A stretch of 64,000 nucleotides of DNA. Origin: Tubulanus polymorphus. Taxonomy: Eukaryota > Nemertea > Palaeonemertea > Tubulaniformes > Tubulanidae. The notes under the pieces are model-generated. The model was not told where the DNA came from and did no database searches. It saw nothing but the letters and a program-made list of their open reading frames with translations. Where the stretch lies: contig NC_134029.1 of assembly GCF_964204645.1 (NCBI RefSeq), positions 2,303,001-2,367,000 of the forward strand, read 5' to 3'. Numbering within the stretch: the stretch's first letter is position 1; the number at the start of each line of letters is the position of its first letter. Positions 11,421 to 23,726 of this stretch are shown in pieces. The translations under genes were made by a program, and so were the position numbers.

Positions 11421-14400
11421 GGAGAGATAGCCGAATCGATAGATTGATCGCTATTTCGCAGTCTGCACCGAACTGTGTATTAAACGCATCGGAGCCCAGT
11501 CATCACTGATCAGAAAAACCGTATGCACCGAACATAAATAGTGAAAGGCAATTTTCTTCATTTCTTCGTTCGGTATTTCATTCGACGCATGATTTGATTG
11601 CTATTTATTGTCGTCCCATGACTATAATAGCAACAGCAGCACTAACCGCTGAGTTAAAGAGCTTCGTCCTGATTCGAGTCAGATTGACTCGTGAGACCAA
11701 TCTACACCGTTTATCTTCTGTTTTATCATTGATATTTCAATTCATTTGATGATCCTCGGCGGCTAAAGTAAAACCGATGTCCCGGGTTGGATTTGTCGGC
11801 GATTGTTTGTCGTGCGCTTGAGAGTCTTTTCTATCGAGTTTTAAAGTTATAATTCTTGTTTTTACCGATAAAACACTTTCCATCTACGCGATGACTGACG
11901 AGAGGTTTCCTTTTTTTCTCCGAGTTGAAACTTTGAAACGGAATTGATTTCTCAATAAACATTTCCCTCAGTTTTCGATTCGACCCGAACTATTTCATTT
12001 TGCCATTAGTTGCAAGAAAGGTAAAACGTTAGACAAAAGGACTAAGAACACCGGGACTAATGACGTAAACTAGGAATTGCACTCTTGTAGGCATTCGTTT
12101 CAAGGACTCTCCGACTTTCTGCTTTATCAAATTCCCCATTCCCGAGAAACTGACTAAAATAATGAACGACAGATAAATGATGGGTGACTAAACAGGCCTC
12201 GGATTAAGCCAAAGGTCAAACTGAAATCGCATTCAACGGATGCGTCCGAGTAGAACCACTACGAACGGAGAGTGGCCATAAACAGCGAATAAACTAATCC
12301 ATCAAATATGATATGGCCACTTTATCAGCTTCGTCGCAAAAGTGCATTACGTCGTCTTCATCGTCTGTCATTGAGACATCAGATGGACCGAGCTATAAAA
12401 ATTGGGGATCTATATTTATGACTGGCGACAATATCTTGTCATCGTGGCCAGCAGTCGAATGCGAGCGTCATCATCACGATGGTCGTGTGTGGTTAATGTT
12501 TATAACTAGTGTGATTTAATGAACGCTTTGCTGTTGTGTCCACTGCTTTTATCGGCAATAATTTTCCCCCCGGGTGAGGATTAACGCGCTGCTACACGTA
12601 CCTGTGTCCAGCCATACAGGAAATGAAAAATATGTAAATATCCTCGCATTATGAGGTGCGGCAAATGTTGGTAGAGATTCAGTAATACTCAATCATATCG
12701 ATGGCGGTGGTGCAAGCGGGTTCCAGCCCCGGTATCGTTACAGCTATTCGGGCGGCAATATGGGTGTTAACCGGTATGTTGTTTATGAACGGTGAAACGA
12801 GCGAACAGTTGTGTGATAAGAATAACTAAAGACGTTATGAATATGATGAAATCGTTTCATTCTTGCAAATGATATCTTCTGCTGCTACAAACACCTCTCT
12901 CGCCAACAAACTTCTTCGCAATCGTTTTGATAATAAATACACGCGTGACTTACAGTAAATACTAGTAACATGTGCGGATACATTTCTACTACTTTAGATT
13001 GACATTAGAATCGTGTTCATTCCCGATGTTTTAACCCGGACTTGTTTGAACCCCAAATCTAAACTCACAACTTTAGAACTGATTCCATTGGTCAAGTTTC
13101 GCAAACAAGCCAACTGAAAAAATCTTTGGTTCAGTTGCTATTGAAAAATCTATACTTTCATTATCGGCAACAGTTTAGACTTAATCCGTTTAACTCTAAC
13201 TTTTATTTTAACTTTAACGTTATTTGACAAACTTAATATTGACAATCATGAGCGGCATAACATTACCAGCGAAATGTACAACTCTTTTATGACACCGGGC
13301 TCTGAATTCAATTTCAATCGAGAATGATCGAGTCTTTTTCGCCAAAGAATCTAACCTTAAATCTGAGTCATGTTAATCGCCTTCGTAGTTGATTAAACTT
13401 ATTTTACAGTTGAGTCAAAACCGTTTCTACCGTAACTTTCAGCAGTTTCAGAGTAATTTCAGTGTTTTTCATGCATAGCTCATTGTGGATTCAGGGTGAG
13501 ACTGGCGGTTTATAATTCCCATGGTCCGTCACCGGTCTCTGTGTGCACGCCGTTTATATTTCAAATGTGTTGATGAAGTATCGAAGCTCGGTTCTTCTCA
13601 CTGGAGACATGCTAACTAGCATTCGCACGAATTTAGAAAATTGCTTCTCGCTCATGGCGTATGCGAGGCGGTTTATTCTTTTGCTTCAGACGATTTTTGT
13701 CACGCAATTCGTCCATATAATAAGCTCATTTCGAGCTCGGGTACCTGTAACGACGAAGCAGTAACGTTGTCGTCACGATAAAATTGCAGAAGTACAAACC
13801 GGTTCAGCTGGGATTTAGATGTCAAATAATAACTATGCGCAGAACAGGGCTAGATTTCGCGCAGAAAGTTACAGCGGAGGAAAAGCAAATTGAAAACGGT
13901 TCTGGTGGCGATGAGACTCTCTCTCTCTCTCTCTTACTGGTGTGACACACGCTTTAACAATGTGCCAGCAGAGAAGAAGACAGATGAAGAATATATTTCT
14001 ACGATGTCTTTGGCAATGTTCACACGACAACTCATAATTGATTTTGCTTGTTTCGCGCGCTGATGCAGCGTATTCACTTTTCAATCCCGGCAGAAGTAAC
14101 CGCTGTTCACAGATTCGTATTAGACTCGTCGAATGTTCTCCAGTAAAACCCGCCGTTTAAAAATCGGATTACTTTTATAGCGGTAGAATTTCTGCAATGG
14201 CCGGAATATCATATCTAAAAATGGGCTTTCACTAGTAATCATTTGAAAATGGAAACCAATTTGAATAGTACTGTATTAGGTTATCGATTTTGGAATTTAT
14301 CGGATTCCTTTAACCCGCTTAGCCTGACCTTGACCGAGTTAAACTAGAACTCATCTTTTCATGTTACCGATGATATTTTGCAGATAAGACGCTTACAAGA

Positions 14401-15065
14401 TTTTGAAAGGTTGTTTTATTGTTTTATATCCAGAGATGTCTTTTATACCCAGTTCCACAGTTTCCAAAAAAGTTCACGTCTATTGTTGGGAAAAGTGAAA
14501 AATTAGACGAAGTTTGATTACCACATCCTGGATGGAACTTTCACGAGTGTGCCCCAGTTTCCTCTAGACTACAGGAAGAGTATAATGTTTGATAGGTTAA
14601 ATCGAGCTGTACTGCGCCACGGCAATCAGACAGAAGAGAAAAAACCCTATGACCGCTAGATATCAATTTGATCATCTGCGTGGCGTCGGCGATTGCTGTA
14701 ATCATGAATGTGGCTTCACTAGGACTCGTCGCTGATTGAAATCACATTCATAAGCTAACAATGCAGAAAATTGACCGTAATGGCACCAAGAACTATACCT
14801 AATATGACTGTCATTGACGGTAGAGTTTCAGCGTGGACGATGCGACCTAACTGGAGACCGTATTCGACTACATCAATCATCAGCTTTATTTGCGGTCGAC
14901 AGTGCATGCGCCGCTCAATGATTCGTTATCGCTGATGATTTCAGATATAATACTCTCTCAGCTCTCGCCAAATGTTCCCCATATTTGATTGGATTCCCGA
15001 ATGGATTTAGTCAGCGGGGAATTTTTTTAAACGTCTCAGCGGTCAACTGCAGCGGGATCCTGTAC

Positions 15066-15092
15066 GGGGAGGGAAGGGGGAGAGGGAGGGGG
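15066..15092 (+). repeat. G-rich tract with a G-quadruplex motif
   Basis: Five runs of three or more G separated by one to three bases (GGGG-A-GGG-AA-GGGGG-AGA-GGG-A-GGGGG) fit the standard G-quadruplex pattern on the plus strand. It lies about 570 bases upstream of the first exon of the three-exon gene end. No function is claimed. Confidence 0.6.
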
Positions 15093-15660
15093 TATTAAGG
15101 GTCGTTTGTTTGCGGTACGATGACTGAGCGTGAACTGGTCATCGCCGGAGTCCACTATTCACAATGAGACCGAATTGAATAATTCGATCAAAAACCGACT
15201 AAGCTCCTAACAATGGCGATATGGTGACTTCCGGGTCCTGTCGTGTAAATCAATGACGTCATATCGATCACGTGACTAAGACACACAGCCACTCGCTCCT
15301 AAAACATCGGGGAACTTTTTAGAGAAAATCAGAATATTAGATTTATTTTTCTAACTGAAAACTTTTGGTTCGCGCCGCTAATGATCATACATCGATTAGT
15401 ATCGAATACATTTTGCGATGTCTCAAATGATAGCGCACTTAATAAGAGGCATAACGCGCGCGCTAATGCGACTTGAAAGTGAAAACTGATTGAGGCTTAA
15501 CAACTAAAAATTGATGCGAAATGAGCCCAATTTAATGATCGGAAAACACTTCCTCGCCACGCATTCATATTCGGACGCGTTCGTTGCGCATTTTTCTGTC
15601 AGTTCTTTGTGTATTTTTTTCGTTCTAATTGACATCATGTGCGTTCGTTATATTTTGCAG

Positions 15661-15762
15661 CGCCGACGCACGTTCAACTTATCGACAAACGGCACTACGG
15701 AAAATCAGTCAACGTATGACAACCAACGTACGGCTATAAAGAACAAACAGTTTGAGATGCAG
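15661..15762 (+). CDS. Internal exon of an unrecognised protein (first of three exons seen)
   Basis: The acceptor cgttatattttgcag precedes CGC CGA CGC ACG, and the exon ends GAG ATG CAG|gtaaggt, a near-perfect donor. Length is 102 bases (34 codons), phase 0 to 0. The peptide begins with an Arg cluster (RRRTFNLSTNG) and is polar, with Asn, Thr and Gln. It joins in frame to the exon at 17705. The gene must start upstream of 15661, because this exon has no initiator in a suitable context. The open frame extends 5' to an ATG at 15511, but that part crosses the acceptor and is probably intron. The product is unknown. Confidence 0.65.
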
Positions 15763-17034
15763 GTAAGGTCAACTGGTCACTACAACTGATACTTGTCGTA
15801 TTGACTGTGAACATGTCACAGTAGTATTGTCAGAAAAAAGAGCACTAGTCCACTGGCCCCAGGGGCACCAATTACCAAAACGTTGATTAAACCACCAGAA
15901 CCCAATTTCCACAATTTTGGCTTAGATTTTGACTCTGGCCTTGTTGAAAAATTGGAAATGTACTAATTATAACTCTGATAACTTAACCGACAACCGATGA
16001 TGCAATTTAAATCGTCACTATGTCAACACTATCCACTATAGTGAACTCTGGGCAACTGGCCCTGATTTTCTAAACTCACATTACCTCATCATCCTCATTC
16101 TCCTCACGAATCTATTTTATTCTCTAAACGGAGCTGTTATCATCATTGTGTCGATGATATTGAGATAGTTGGATCTCCGATCTCAATAATTCAAACAGAG
16201 AAACGATCAGGTCACTGTGATAAAAAAGAAAGGCTTTTAGCCTTAAAACTTGCTACAAATCTCTGTCGTGGTCTATTGCACTGGTGCAAAATGGGAAACG
16301 TATTTTTCGATTTCATTAGCTGCATATTTTTGAGTTAAGACCTAACTGGGAGTTAGAGCTAATTTTCACTGCTTAGAGATAACTGAACAAGTTCACATGG
16401 CAAGGTGTGCGCTTTTATGCCGCATCTGTTCCAAGGTTACTGATATAACCACAAGAGCATCTTTAAACTGAAATTCATTAATTTACTACTGCATAATTCA
16501 CATCTATTTTGTCTTTTGATCAATCAAGTCTCAAAGGCAAAACTGCACCGCTGTCTATGTGACTGTCGACTGGTGTCTTTCTCAATTACTCACGATCCGA
16601 CTTCCCGCGTCTCCAGATGATTTTAATGTTTGAAATCGCCGGCGGCGTTTGAGAAATTTAAATGATGAATGTAAATAGCTCGTTCCTTTGAACCTTGCAA
16701 GAAAATTCACCGCCTTCAGCCGGCTTCCACGAACGCGCTACCGAGATGGGCTTAATGAGGATGAATTGTAGACGATCTCTTAATTATCGCATTCGGTGGA
16801 AATTGAGCTGTGAGTGTTGCGAATCTAAGACGATCGCTGATCGAAAATGAAGCCTTATTCAGTCGATTTCACCGACTCAATTCGTCGGATATCCATCGGA
16901 TAATTATCTGATTTTTCACCGGCCGGTCGTTAACTATATCCCGTACTGTCTAAGACCCTGCGGGCAGATAGACGACTGGATCATGACCGGGACACAGTGA
17001 ACACATATATTGCGACGTAGTCAAAATCGCTCTT

Positions 17035-17050
17035 TTAAGACTGGTCTTAA
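17035..17050. repeat. Short palindrome (TTAAGAC-TG-GTCTTAA), possible MITE fragment
   Basis: A perfect 7-bp inverted repeat around a two-base centre is followed by a second gtcttaag at about 17072. The surrounding 250 bp contains repeated 'ctgga/aactg' words, suggesting a decayed non-autonomous element in the intron. Its ends were not defined. Confidence 0.35.
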
Positions 17051-17439
17051 GTTTCATTTTAAAAATGGTCTTAAGTTGTCAGATTGGCAGTATCACCCTG
17101 GCCTTAAAGTTACTAATGTGCAACTTATAACTGAATTATGTTGCCTTACGCAGTTGCTTAGAATTACGATATATTTCTACAAATATATTCCAGAACACTG
17201 GACTGAATCTAACTCTGTTCGAAAACAGTCAACTGTACAACTGGATCATGTGTCACTCTGTGTTGGGCATTCTTCAGTTATTTCCAAGACATCACAAGAT
17301 ATCCTCCAGTTCTAACTCGCCAGTTCTATGCATCACAATCGTGTACATCGTCATTATCCATCGAGTCGATGCCTGCTTTACCTTCCTATCGATTTCTTCA
17401 TGATCTGGGAATATCATCTCTGAATGGCTTACTAAGCCA

Positions 17440-17473
17440 ATACAACCTAAAAACCTGTATAAATATCTGTGCT
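17440..17473 (+). repeat. Left copy of a 34-bp direct repeat flanking an exon
   Basis: This 34-base sequence (starts atacaacctaaaaacctg) recurs in the same orientation at 18233-18266 with two mismatches. The two copies sit in the two introns on either side of the exon at 17705-18068, 793 bp apart. They are probably fragments of one dispersed intronic repeat. Recombination between them would remove the exon exactly. Confidence 0.8.
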
Positions 17474-17704
17474 GTTTTTAACGTATCCGCGCTGTATTTC
17501 ATGCTGCAACGATATAAAGATCCTGAAATAACAGCAGATCACCTCGACTAATGATAAGAGTAATCTTTGGGAGAGAACCGCACGCACTGGGCAGCCACCA
17601 CGAAAAACCATTTGGTCACAAGTAGTTTGTCCTTCTCAAAACTAAATTTGTGCTCAAGTTTCCGGAGATACTAATATTTTTATAAGCTTTTTAATCTTTT
17701 ATAG

Positions 17705-18068
17705 ATGCTGACTATACAGGATCAGTTGATTGATCTATTCGATGTATTTATACCTGAGTGTATACCGCAGAGATCCTCATATAGAAGGAATCATCTGACC
17801 ACCCTGTTGTATACGGCGATCAGTAAAGCTTTGATCGAGTCCAGCAAAAGCGTGTTTAACCAGTTCGTTTACGTTGTATTCTTACAGTTGATCGAGCAGT
17901 TAGAAAACAACAAATTACTGAAGCGTATCTGTGATAGTGAAAGTGAAACATCCACAAACCCGAGTAGTTTAGCTGATAGCGGACAGGGTGGCAGTGTAGA
18001 TGATTGCAGCAGTAAACATGCTGCATACATGCTCAGTGTTGCCCAGCCTCCTTTAACCACATTTAAAG
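17705..18068 (+). CDS. Internal exon of the same unrecognised protein: helical domain
   Basis: The exon is preceded by tttttaatcttttatag and followed by the donor ACATTTAAAG|gtaaat. It has 364 bases: phase 0 in, one base over out. The first 75 or so codons encode a hydrophobic-amphipathic, probably all-helical region (ATG CTG ACT ATA CAG start; QLIDLFDVFIPECIP, then FNQFVYVVFLQLIEQLENN). Next comes a Ser/Thr/Gly-rich linker containing SESETSTNPSSLADSGQGG. The base composition is clearly richer in G+C than the flanking introns. I do not recognise the family. The first ATG here is an internal Met, not a start, since the upstream exon joins in phase. Confidence 0.72.
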
Positions 18069-18135
18069 GTAAATAGTAAATTCCTCTCGTAGCCAAAATG
18101 GAGAGGGAGGAGGGTGACTTGGAGCTTTCGATTTA

Positions 18136-18147
18136 GGGGGGGGGGGG
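18136..18147 (+). repeat. Poly-G tract (12 G)
   Basis: A run of twelve G just downstream of the donor of the 17705-18068 exon. Homopolymers of this length are prone to sequencing and replication slippage. Confidence 0.85.
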
Positions 18148-18232
18148 CGACCGAGGCCTACAAAACAATAAATCTTCTCTGTCTTTGTATACATGTTTAT
18201 TTTCCTAGTATAATCGAGACCACAAGCCACAG

Positions 18233-18266
18233 ATACAACCTAAAAACCTGTATGAATATCCGTGCT
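18233..18266 (+). repeat. Right copy of the 34-bp direct repeat
   Basis: This partner of 17440-17473 has 32 of 34 bases identical. Sequence outside the core (gccaa versus cacag on the left, gttttta versus acgatat on the right) no longer matches, so only a short block is shared. Confidence 0.8.
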
Positions 18267-19002
18267 ACGATATTTAATAAAGATACCATATCAAAATGTT
18301 ACTCGACACTAGTTTACTAAATAGCCCTTTGAGAAAACTCATTCATGATCGGAGTTTGTGGCCTAGTTTGAAACTTATCTTTTACGTATCCCGATATTTG
18401 AAACGTCGAACCGAAGCAACGACAGGCTTCATTAGCCTTGAATGATCGTTACTTTCCAACCGCTAGAAAACATTTGAATTAATCATGAAAACTGAGGAGA
18501 GGAAAGTTTTCTAAATTGATAAATTCACTGGTTTTTGTGTTATAAGTTTTACCGGCAAATTAATCAAGACTTCATCAAACTGATCGACAGGATAACAATA
18601 CGCCCTGGTGATGAGTTATCTAGTTTTCATTCAAATTTTTATCGCTATTTGAGTCATTTCACAAAAACCGTCTCCGCTGTCCCTCGCAATCACAGTCTGC
18701 TAGACCGGTGTTGATTACAGTCGATAATATGAGATGAAAAAATATCATGTCGTATTCCCCACGAGATGAACGGAAAGTTTGTTTTGGAAAAAACCTCGAG
18801 CTTTCGACGGAAAACCTTTTTTTTTCGATTATCAAGTGTGTAATGTACGATACTAGTATACAGAAAAAAACCTCTAAGTGTAGTAGAATAGTGCTATAAT
18901 CCCCGAGATAGAATAACAGCCGCTTTTTGTCCGCTATACAATAAGGTTTTTTTCTCTTCTTGTTACTTAAAACGTTGTATGTTTCTTTCTTCTCGCAAAC
19001 AG

Positions 19003-19403
19003 GAGAATGCGTCAGCGGAACCCAGGTGCCTTGGATGTCATCATCAACTATAGACATTAAAAACGTCAAAAACAGATTTACATCGTCAAAGTTCGACAAA
19101 CTCGAAGAAGCTTCACCAAATTTCGACAAGGAAAATAATAAATGCCTTCGAACTAATCTGCATTCTCAAACTCGTGCTGTTCCGAATAAGCCAACGGTGG
19201 ATACTTATTTTAATATTAATCGTCGATATTGTGAAAACTCATTGTCACAGAAGAATCCGGGGCTCGAACCGTCTCAGTCCGACGGTCGCGCGACCCTGGA
19301 TCGTGTCGTCACAGATTCTTCGTCATCTTCATCGAAACAAGGCTTCGTGGACGCCGAAAAGTTATGCCACGATATTCAGTCTCTGTTTTTTACCGATGTT
19401 TAG
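19003..19403 (+). CDS. C-terminal exon of the same unrecognised protein
   Basis: The acceptor tttctttcttctcgcaaacag is followed by GA; with the G left over from 18068 it completes a Gly codon and keeps the frame open to TAG at 19401-19403. The exon encodes about 133 residues of a polar, probably disordered tail (Lys, Asn, Ser, Thr). It has a run of six Ser near the end and a short hydrophobic close, LCHDIQSLFFTDV. The three exons together give 288 residues of C-terminal sequence. A 156-residue minus-strand open frame over this exon (18659-19129) is its shadow. Exact phase agreement across two introns is the main evidence that the three exons belong together. Confidence 0.7.
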
Positions 19404-19729
19404 ATATAACACCGAACAATGAGTCGCTTGTGTACGCTTTCACTCCTCCACACACTACACCCAACACATAGAAATCATTGAAGTTGAAAGTTTAGCGAAT
19501 TTTCTACTGGGAAAGAGACTTTCGTATACAACAGATACTCGTGAGAAATTGTGCTCTGGTGAAGAATTCATTTTAATGAAATAGTTCGTGTACAAAAATG
19601 TAAAGATGCCGCCATTGTTTTTATATCTGTTTCATAAGTATGTGAGAATCAGTAATAGTATAATGTAGTCACCGATGAAATAATATTCAAGTGGAGAATA
19701 ACAGTCGAACTCACTTATAGTCGTCGTAT

Positions 19730-19735
19730 AATAAA
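19730..19735 (+). terminator. Polyadenylation signal AATAAA for the three-exon gene
   Basis: An AATAAA hexamer about 327 bases after the stop codon at 19403 fits a 3' untranslated region of ordinary length. Several near-matches lie closer. It is chosen because it is a canonical hexamer downstream on the coding strand; cleavage position is not visible. Confidence 0.4.
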
Positions 19736-19739
19736 ATTA

Positions 19740-21176
19740 TCCGATGACGGCTTAATCGAGTTTGACCAGTGATTTGAGTGATAGGAATGAACTTACTCTA
19801 AACACACACACACGGGAATATTACAATATTTTTATAGTTGCCCAAATTAGTAATAGAAATAGTCGTAATGATATAATAACGCATTTCGAACGTAAACGAG
19901 AACTAATTTGAATAACCAAAATATAAAATGATCTCTGATTGGCCCTATCATCAAGTATATATCGACCAATCAGATTACAATGTTTAGAATTTCGTACTTA
20001 TTTCATGGTTCCGAAACCAATATATGTATGATGACTCGGTATATCGCTAAAACCGCGAGCTGTTTCGTCAGAGATTTTGTTCATACATTTCGTTGTTATT
20101 ATCCCTTTGTTGTCATTCTTGGCCCGGGGCTTGTATTTTGTTATTTTCAGCCAGAAATGCAGTCCTACGGCAAGCTGAACGAGAGAAAAAATATTGTATA
20201 ATAATTATCCAATATTGACATATATTGATTTCGAAATTATTATCGCTATTCTCTTTAAATTGATAGTGAATTTTCAACTGTGCATTGATTGTCTACATCT
20301 AAATAGTAAAAACATCATCAGTAAAAATAGAGAGAGGGAAATAGATCATTGCCGATATCTGAAAGAAACTTTTCTTATCGAATGACGTTTTCACTTACAT
20401 GTGTGGCTTATTATCATTTCATCTCTCGCGTTGTTAAATCAAACCTGTTTAATCGGCATCGCGGATAAAAAAGACCCGCGCTGAATCAGGTTTGACCTAA
20501 AATGTTAATTGTTTTGTGTTACGATGTATACCATCTGTAGTTGATTCATGACAATGTAGGCACTTGTTTATTAGGTTTAGAGCACCTGTTGGATTAATTC
20601 CAACTATACACCTTTTATTCATCTCACAAAAACCGCCGAAGTCGACAGTAACAGTGTGATATTAGTTTGTACATTTTTAGCCCAAATTCGAACAACGGAA
20701 TTATGGCCATGTTTAATGAACTATATCTATGAACCGCTATTTAATCTTCCTAATCCACTATCATCTGAGCTGTGTATATTATATATATCTAGCAGCGACG
20801 ACGCATGTGACGGGTAAATAAAAATCATACAAATTTGATAACTACTGAATCATAAAGTGATTATATTAAACCCATTTCGAGATTGGTTTATCCAGTCGCA
20901 TGGTTGGAGAATACTCGCTGAACCACACATGAGTTGTGTACGGTATTTGCGGCTTAGTTGACTAACTTGACGACGGCGCGTGAGACCGCGATTTTGCGAC
21001 TGTGGAGTTTGTCAGGCTCACCATGACAACATCATGACTACCTGTCACAGTTTGACAAGGATAGATAACAGACGGACATTCGTATATGAGACTTTAAAAA
21101 AATGTCTTTTTATCAGTGCCGTGGCTTATCTATAGACAACCAGTGGAATAACATTACTCACAGCAGCAGCACTCAC
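19740..21176. other. Non-coding stretch
   Basis: AT-rich sequence without supported exons. Open frames at 19980-20201 and 20194-20385 lack splice borders and protein character. An (AC)n run of about 12 bases lies at about 19801-19814. Confidence 0.5.
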
Positions 21177-21530
21177 TCCCAGACCCTAATAGAGTCTCAG
21201 TGACACTCACTCCCAGACCCTGATAGAGTCTCAGTGACACTCACTCCAAGATCCTAATAGAGTCTCAGTGAAACTCACTCCATGACCTTAATAGAGTCAG
21301 TGACACTCACTCCCAGACCCTAGTCTTAGTTACACACTCCCAGACCCTAGTCTCAGTGACACTCCCAGACCCTAGTCTCAGTGTCACACTCCCAGACCCT
21401 AGTCTCAGTGACACACTCCCAGATCCTAGTCTTAGTGACACACTCCCAGACCCTAGTCTTAGTGACACACTCCTAGACCCTAGTCTCAGTGGCACACTCC
21501 CAGACCCTAGTCTCAGTGGCACACTCCTAT
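21177..21530. repeat. Two-period minisatellite: 34-bp units followed by 27-bp units
   Basis: Units begin with tcccagaccctag or a variant. Starts at 21177, 21211, 21245 and 21279 are 34 bp apart and carry the extra word 'aatagag' before 'tctcagtgac'. Starts at 21311, 21338, 21363, 21390, 21417, 21444, 21471, 21498 and 21525 are 27 bp apart (one step of 25, one of 27 closing to 25). The two forms share tcccagaccct and (t)ctcagtga, so the 27-bp form looks like the 34-bp form with an internal deletion that then amplified. The minus-strand open frame through it is a repeat artefact. Confidence 0.93.
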
Positions 21531-21782
21531 AGAAACATCCTTAAACTGTTTAGATTTGTTGTCATGAATCAACGTACCTATTGAATAATGTTTTCTTTTC
21601 AAGACGAATTTTCGGGATTGTTTTTTGAAGATTAATTTTATAAAGTAAACAAATCACGTGAAATGTGAAAATTCTAAGATTAAAACACCACACAAACACC
21701 GGTCGCTATCTACAACTAACGTATTTTTTATATCGGTTAAAATATTCAAATAAGAACAATTGTGAATAAATGTTGATGAACA

Positions 21783-21820
21783 ATGATATGATATGATATG
21801 ATATGATATGATATGATATA
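21783..21820. repeat. Pentanucleotide microsatellite (ATATG)n
   Basis: About seven perfect tandem copies of atgat/atatg end in gatatatact. A simple sequence repeat with no coding role. Confidence 0.9.
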
Positions 21821-21830
21821 TACTTGTCTT

Positions 21831-23726
21831 GAAAATCAGTGCTCAAGTATGTAATGATATTTGTATATGATATTATAGTATAATATAAACTAGTAAATTG
21901 TACGCGTACAAGTTCTGTTACGGGGAAATGTGCAATGCTTCAGGACCTTACGTTATTTCACAGTTCAGGGTTAGAATATCAGTCATCTAACTCAACACGA
22001 ATAACTGTGGAACTGGGTCCTTGTGATCTTCGATTGTCAGGGCTGTGAAGGCCTGTGATTTGAGAACACGAAGCCTGACACGCCCTGGCATGCGAGGATA
22101 GCTTTATGTATATACGGCCATCGATATCGTGTCAGATGTGTAGCTTTTCGTCTCGCGCAAGACTTTTCAAGGAAGATTCTTTCGTTAGTTTACCAAAGCC
22201 CAGGTTGCTGCAGGCTCAGCCATTTCAGAAATCAGGTTTTTGATTAAATCTCAATTACCAAAAATGGTTTTATAGACCATTTAACTCTGGCTTCGACTAG
22301 ATTACTACATAGTCTCTCACGCCAAATCCTGCAATTTTGCTTGTGGATGAAAAGTAAAATGTGCCTGTAACTATAGTATATAGATTTGTATTTCATAATG
22401 ATAAATCTGCCAGTTGTATCTTGAAATAGTTATAAATAATGTAACATCGTGTACAAAATAGTGATGAACGAAAAATATTCTGTATTTGTTTTATCTAATA
22501 AATCAATTGAATTGAAAGGTTTGTGACGTCAGGATCCAGTTCTACAATTTTGATTTGATATTGAGTTTGACTCATAGATTAGAGATCAAATTAATCGAAC
22601 TTCGCTAATTAAAAAAAAAAACAGAGTTAACTGCGGAAGTGGGTCCTCCTCTGGAAGGTGAATGCCAGTTTAAAGTCGTTTATCTGTGTCTGTTAGTATA
22701 AACCAGGTAAGTTAGTTTCCTATCGGTAGACCTTTGATTTACTGCAACAACTGAAATTCAATGAGCACATTTTTTTTTTAGTTTATGTATATTCAACTCG
22801 CAGTGTTTGTCCGTATTGCATTTATTGTTGAATGATGAATATCATTATTAATTATTAATTAACATAAGTTATTTTCAAAGCCCGTGCGAACTGGGACTAA
22901 AATATATCGGTTTTTTTCTTTTGTAAATAAATGAAAGAGTATGCATAAATATGATATACAACGTGTCTTTTGTTCTTATGTATTCGAAAAACTAATCCTT
23001 TGCGGCGGAAAGGGATCAAACCCGCGGTTAGTCGGTGAAAAATTTAATATTCTTAACAAAAGAAAAAAAAGGAAGAGGATTTTTTTGCGAATAAAAGGAG
23101 GTATCCTCTGTGAGCGGTGAGGTAATGGTATTTTCAACAAGCCCTTGGGATACGAGTTAAAAGTTCTACGCGAAGTGAAGTTATCTGAATGGCTTAAAAT
23201 TCTGATTCATACAAAAATATAAAAGTAACACTTTGCGCATTGGGATTATTTTTCGAGAGATGAAATTTTTTTTGCTCAGTCATAAAATATTATGATGTTC
23301 AAGACGTTTTGTTCAAATCGCTGTAGATGTATCAAAAGAAATCCACAGCCACAAGTTCTCATTACTGCATGTATGTTTGTGGACGCGGGAAGATTGTTGA
23401 AACTGTAAATAAACTCCGCGCTTACCTCGAATCTCGCTGGGCCAATAATGTTTCTTAACCAATGTTTTTGGAAGCTTTTCGTTGTGATAGTATTAATTGA
23501 ATCCCACAAGAACAACCAAAAATGAAGTCCGAAATGTTTCTTTTAGTCACCTTCAGGATAAAGTCGAAACTAGCTCATGGAAAAATTTTGGACTCCATCT
23601 TTTATTCTTAGTACGGGTTTTATACTGCCGTTACAACACAATGTTTCATCAATAGTTTTCATTGCGACCACTATCGGTATTTCTATGAAGACGAGCTGTG
23701 ACCAGCATCGTGAACTTTTATCTCAG
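21831..23726. other. Non-coding stretch with dispersed-repeat fragments
   Basis: No supported exon. It contains the motif actgtggaactgggtcc at 22004-22020 and a related reverse copy at about 22532-22548, both resembling the unit of the minisatellite at 37970. An A run lies at about 22610-22621. At about 23010-23030 a reverse-strand gggtttgatccc resembles a tRNA B box. Confidence 0.4.

Larger units (their letters stand above)
10116..15660. other. Putative intron or intergenic stretch
   Basis: No exon with both good borders and an open frame was found. It contains the 25-bp minisatellite at 11236-11420, a CT run at about 13917-13936, a G-rich tract at 15066-15092, and a copy of the short motif ctgtggaactgggt (reverse strand, 14447-14460) related to the minisatellite at 37970. 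Several strong acceptors (10570, 10766, 14383) are followed by stops in the needed phase. Confidence 0.4.

Noticed and set aside
14384-14409. 26-base micro-exon candidate (ttttgcag / GAAAG|gttg) as the missing link between 10115 and 15661
   Set aside because: Its length is right (2 modulo 3), but in the required phase it contains TGA.
18659-19129. 156-codon minus-strand frame
   Set aside because: Antisense shadow of the terminal exon at 19003-19403; no ATG in context and no splice logic.
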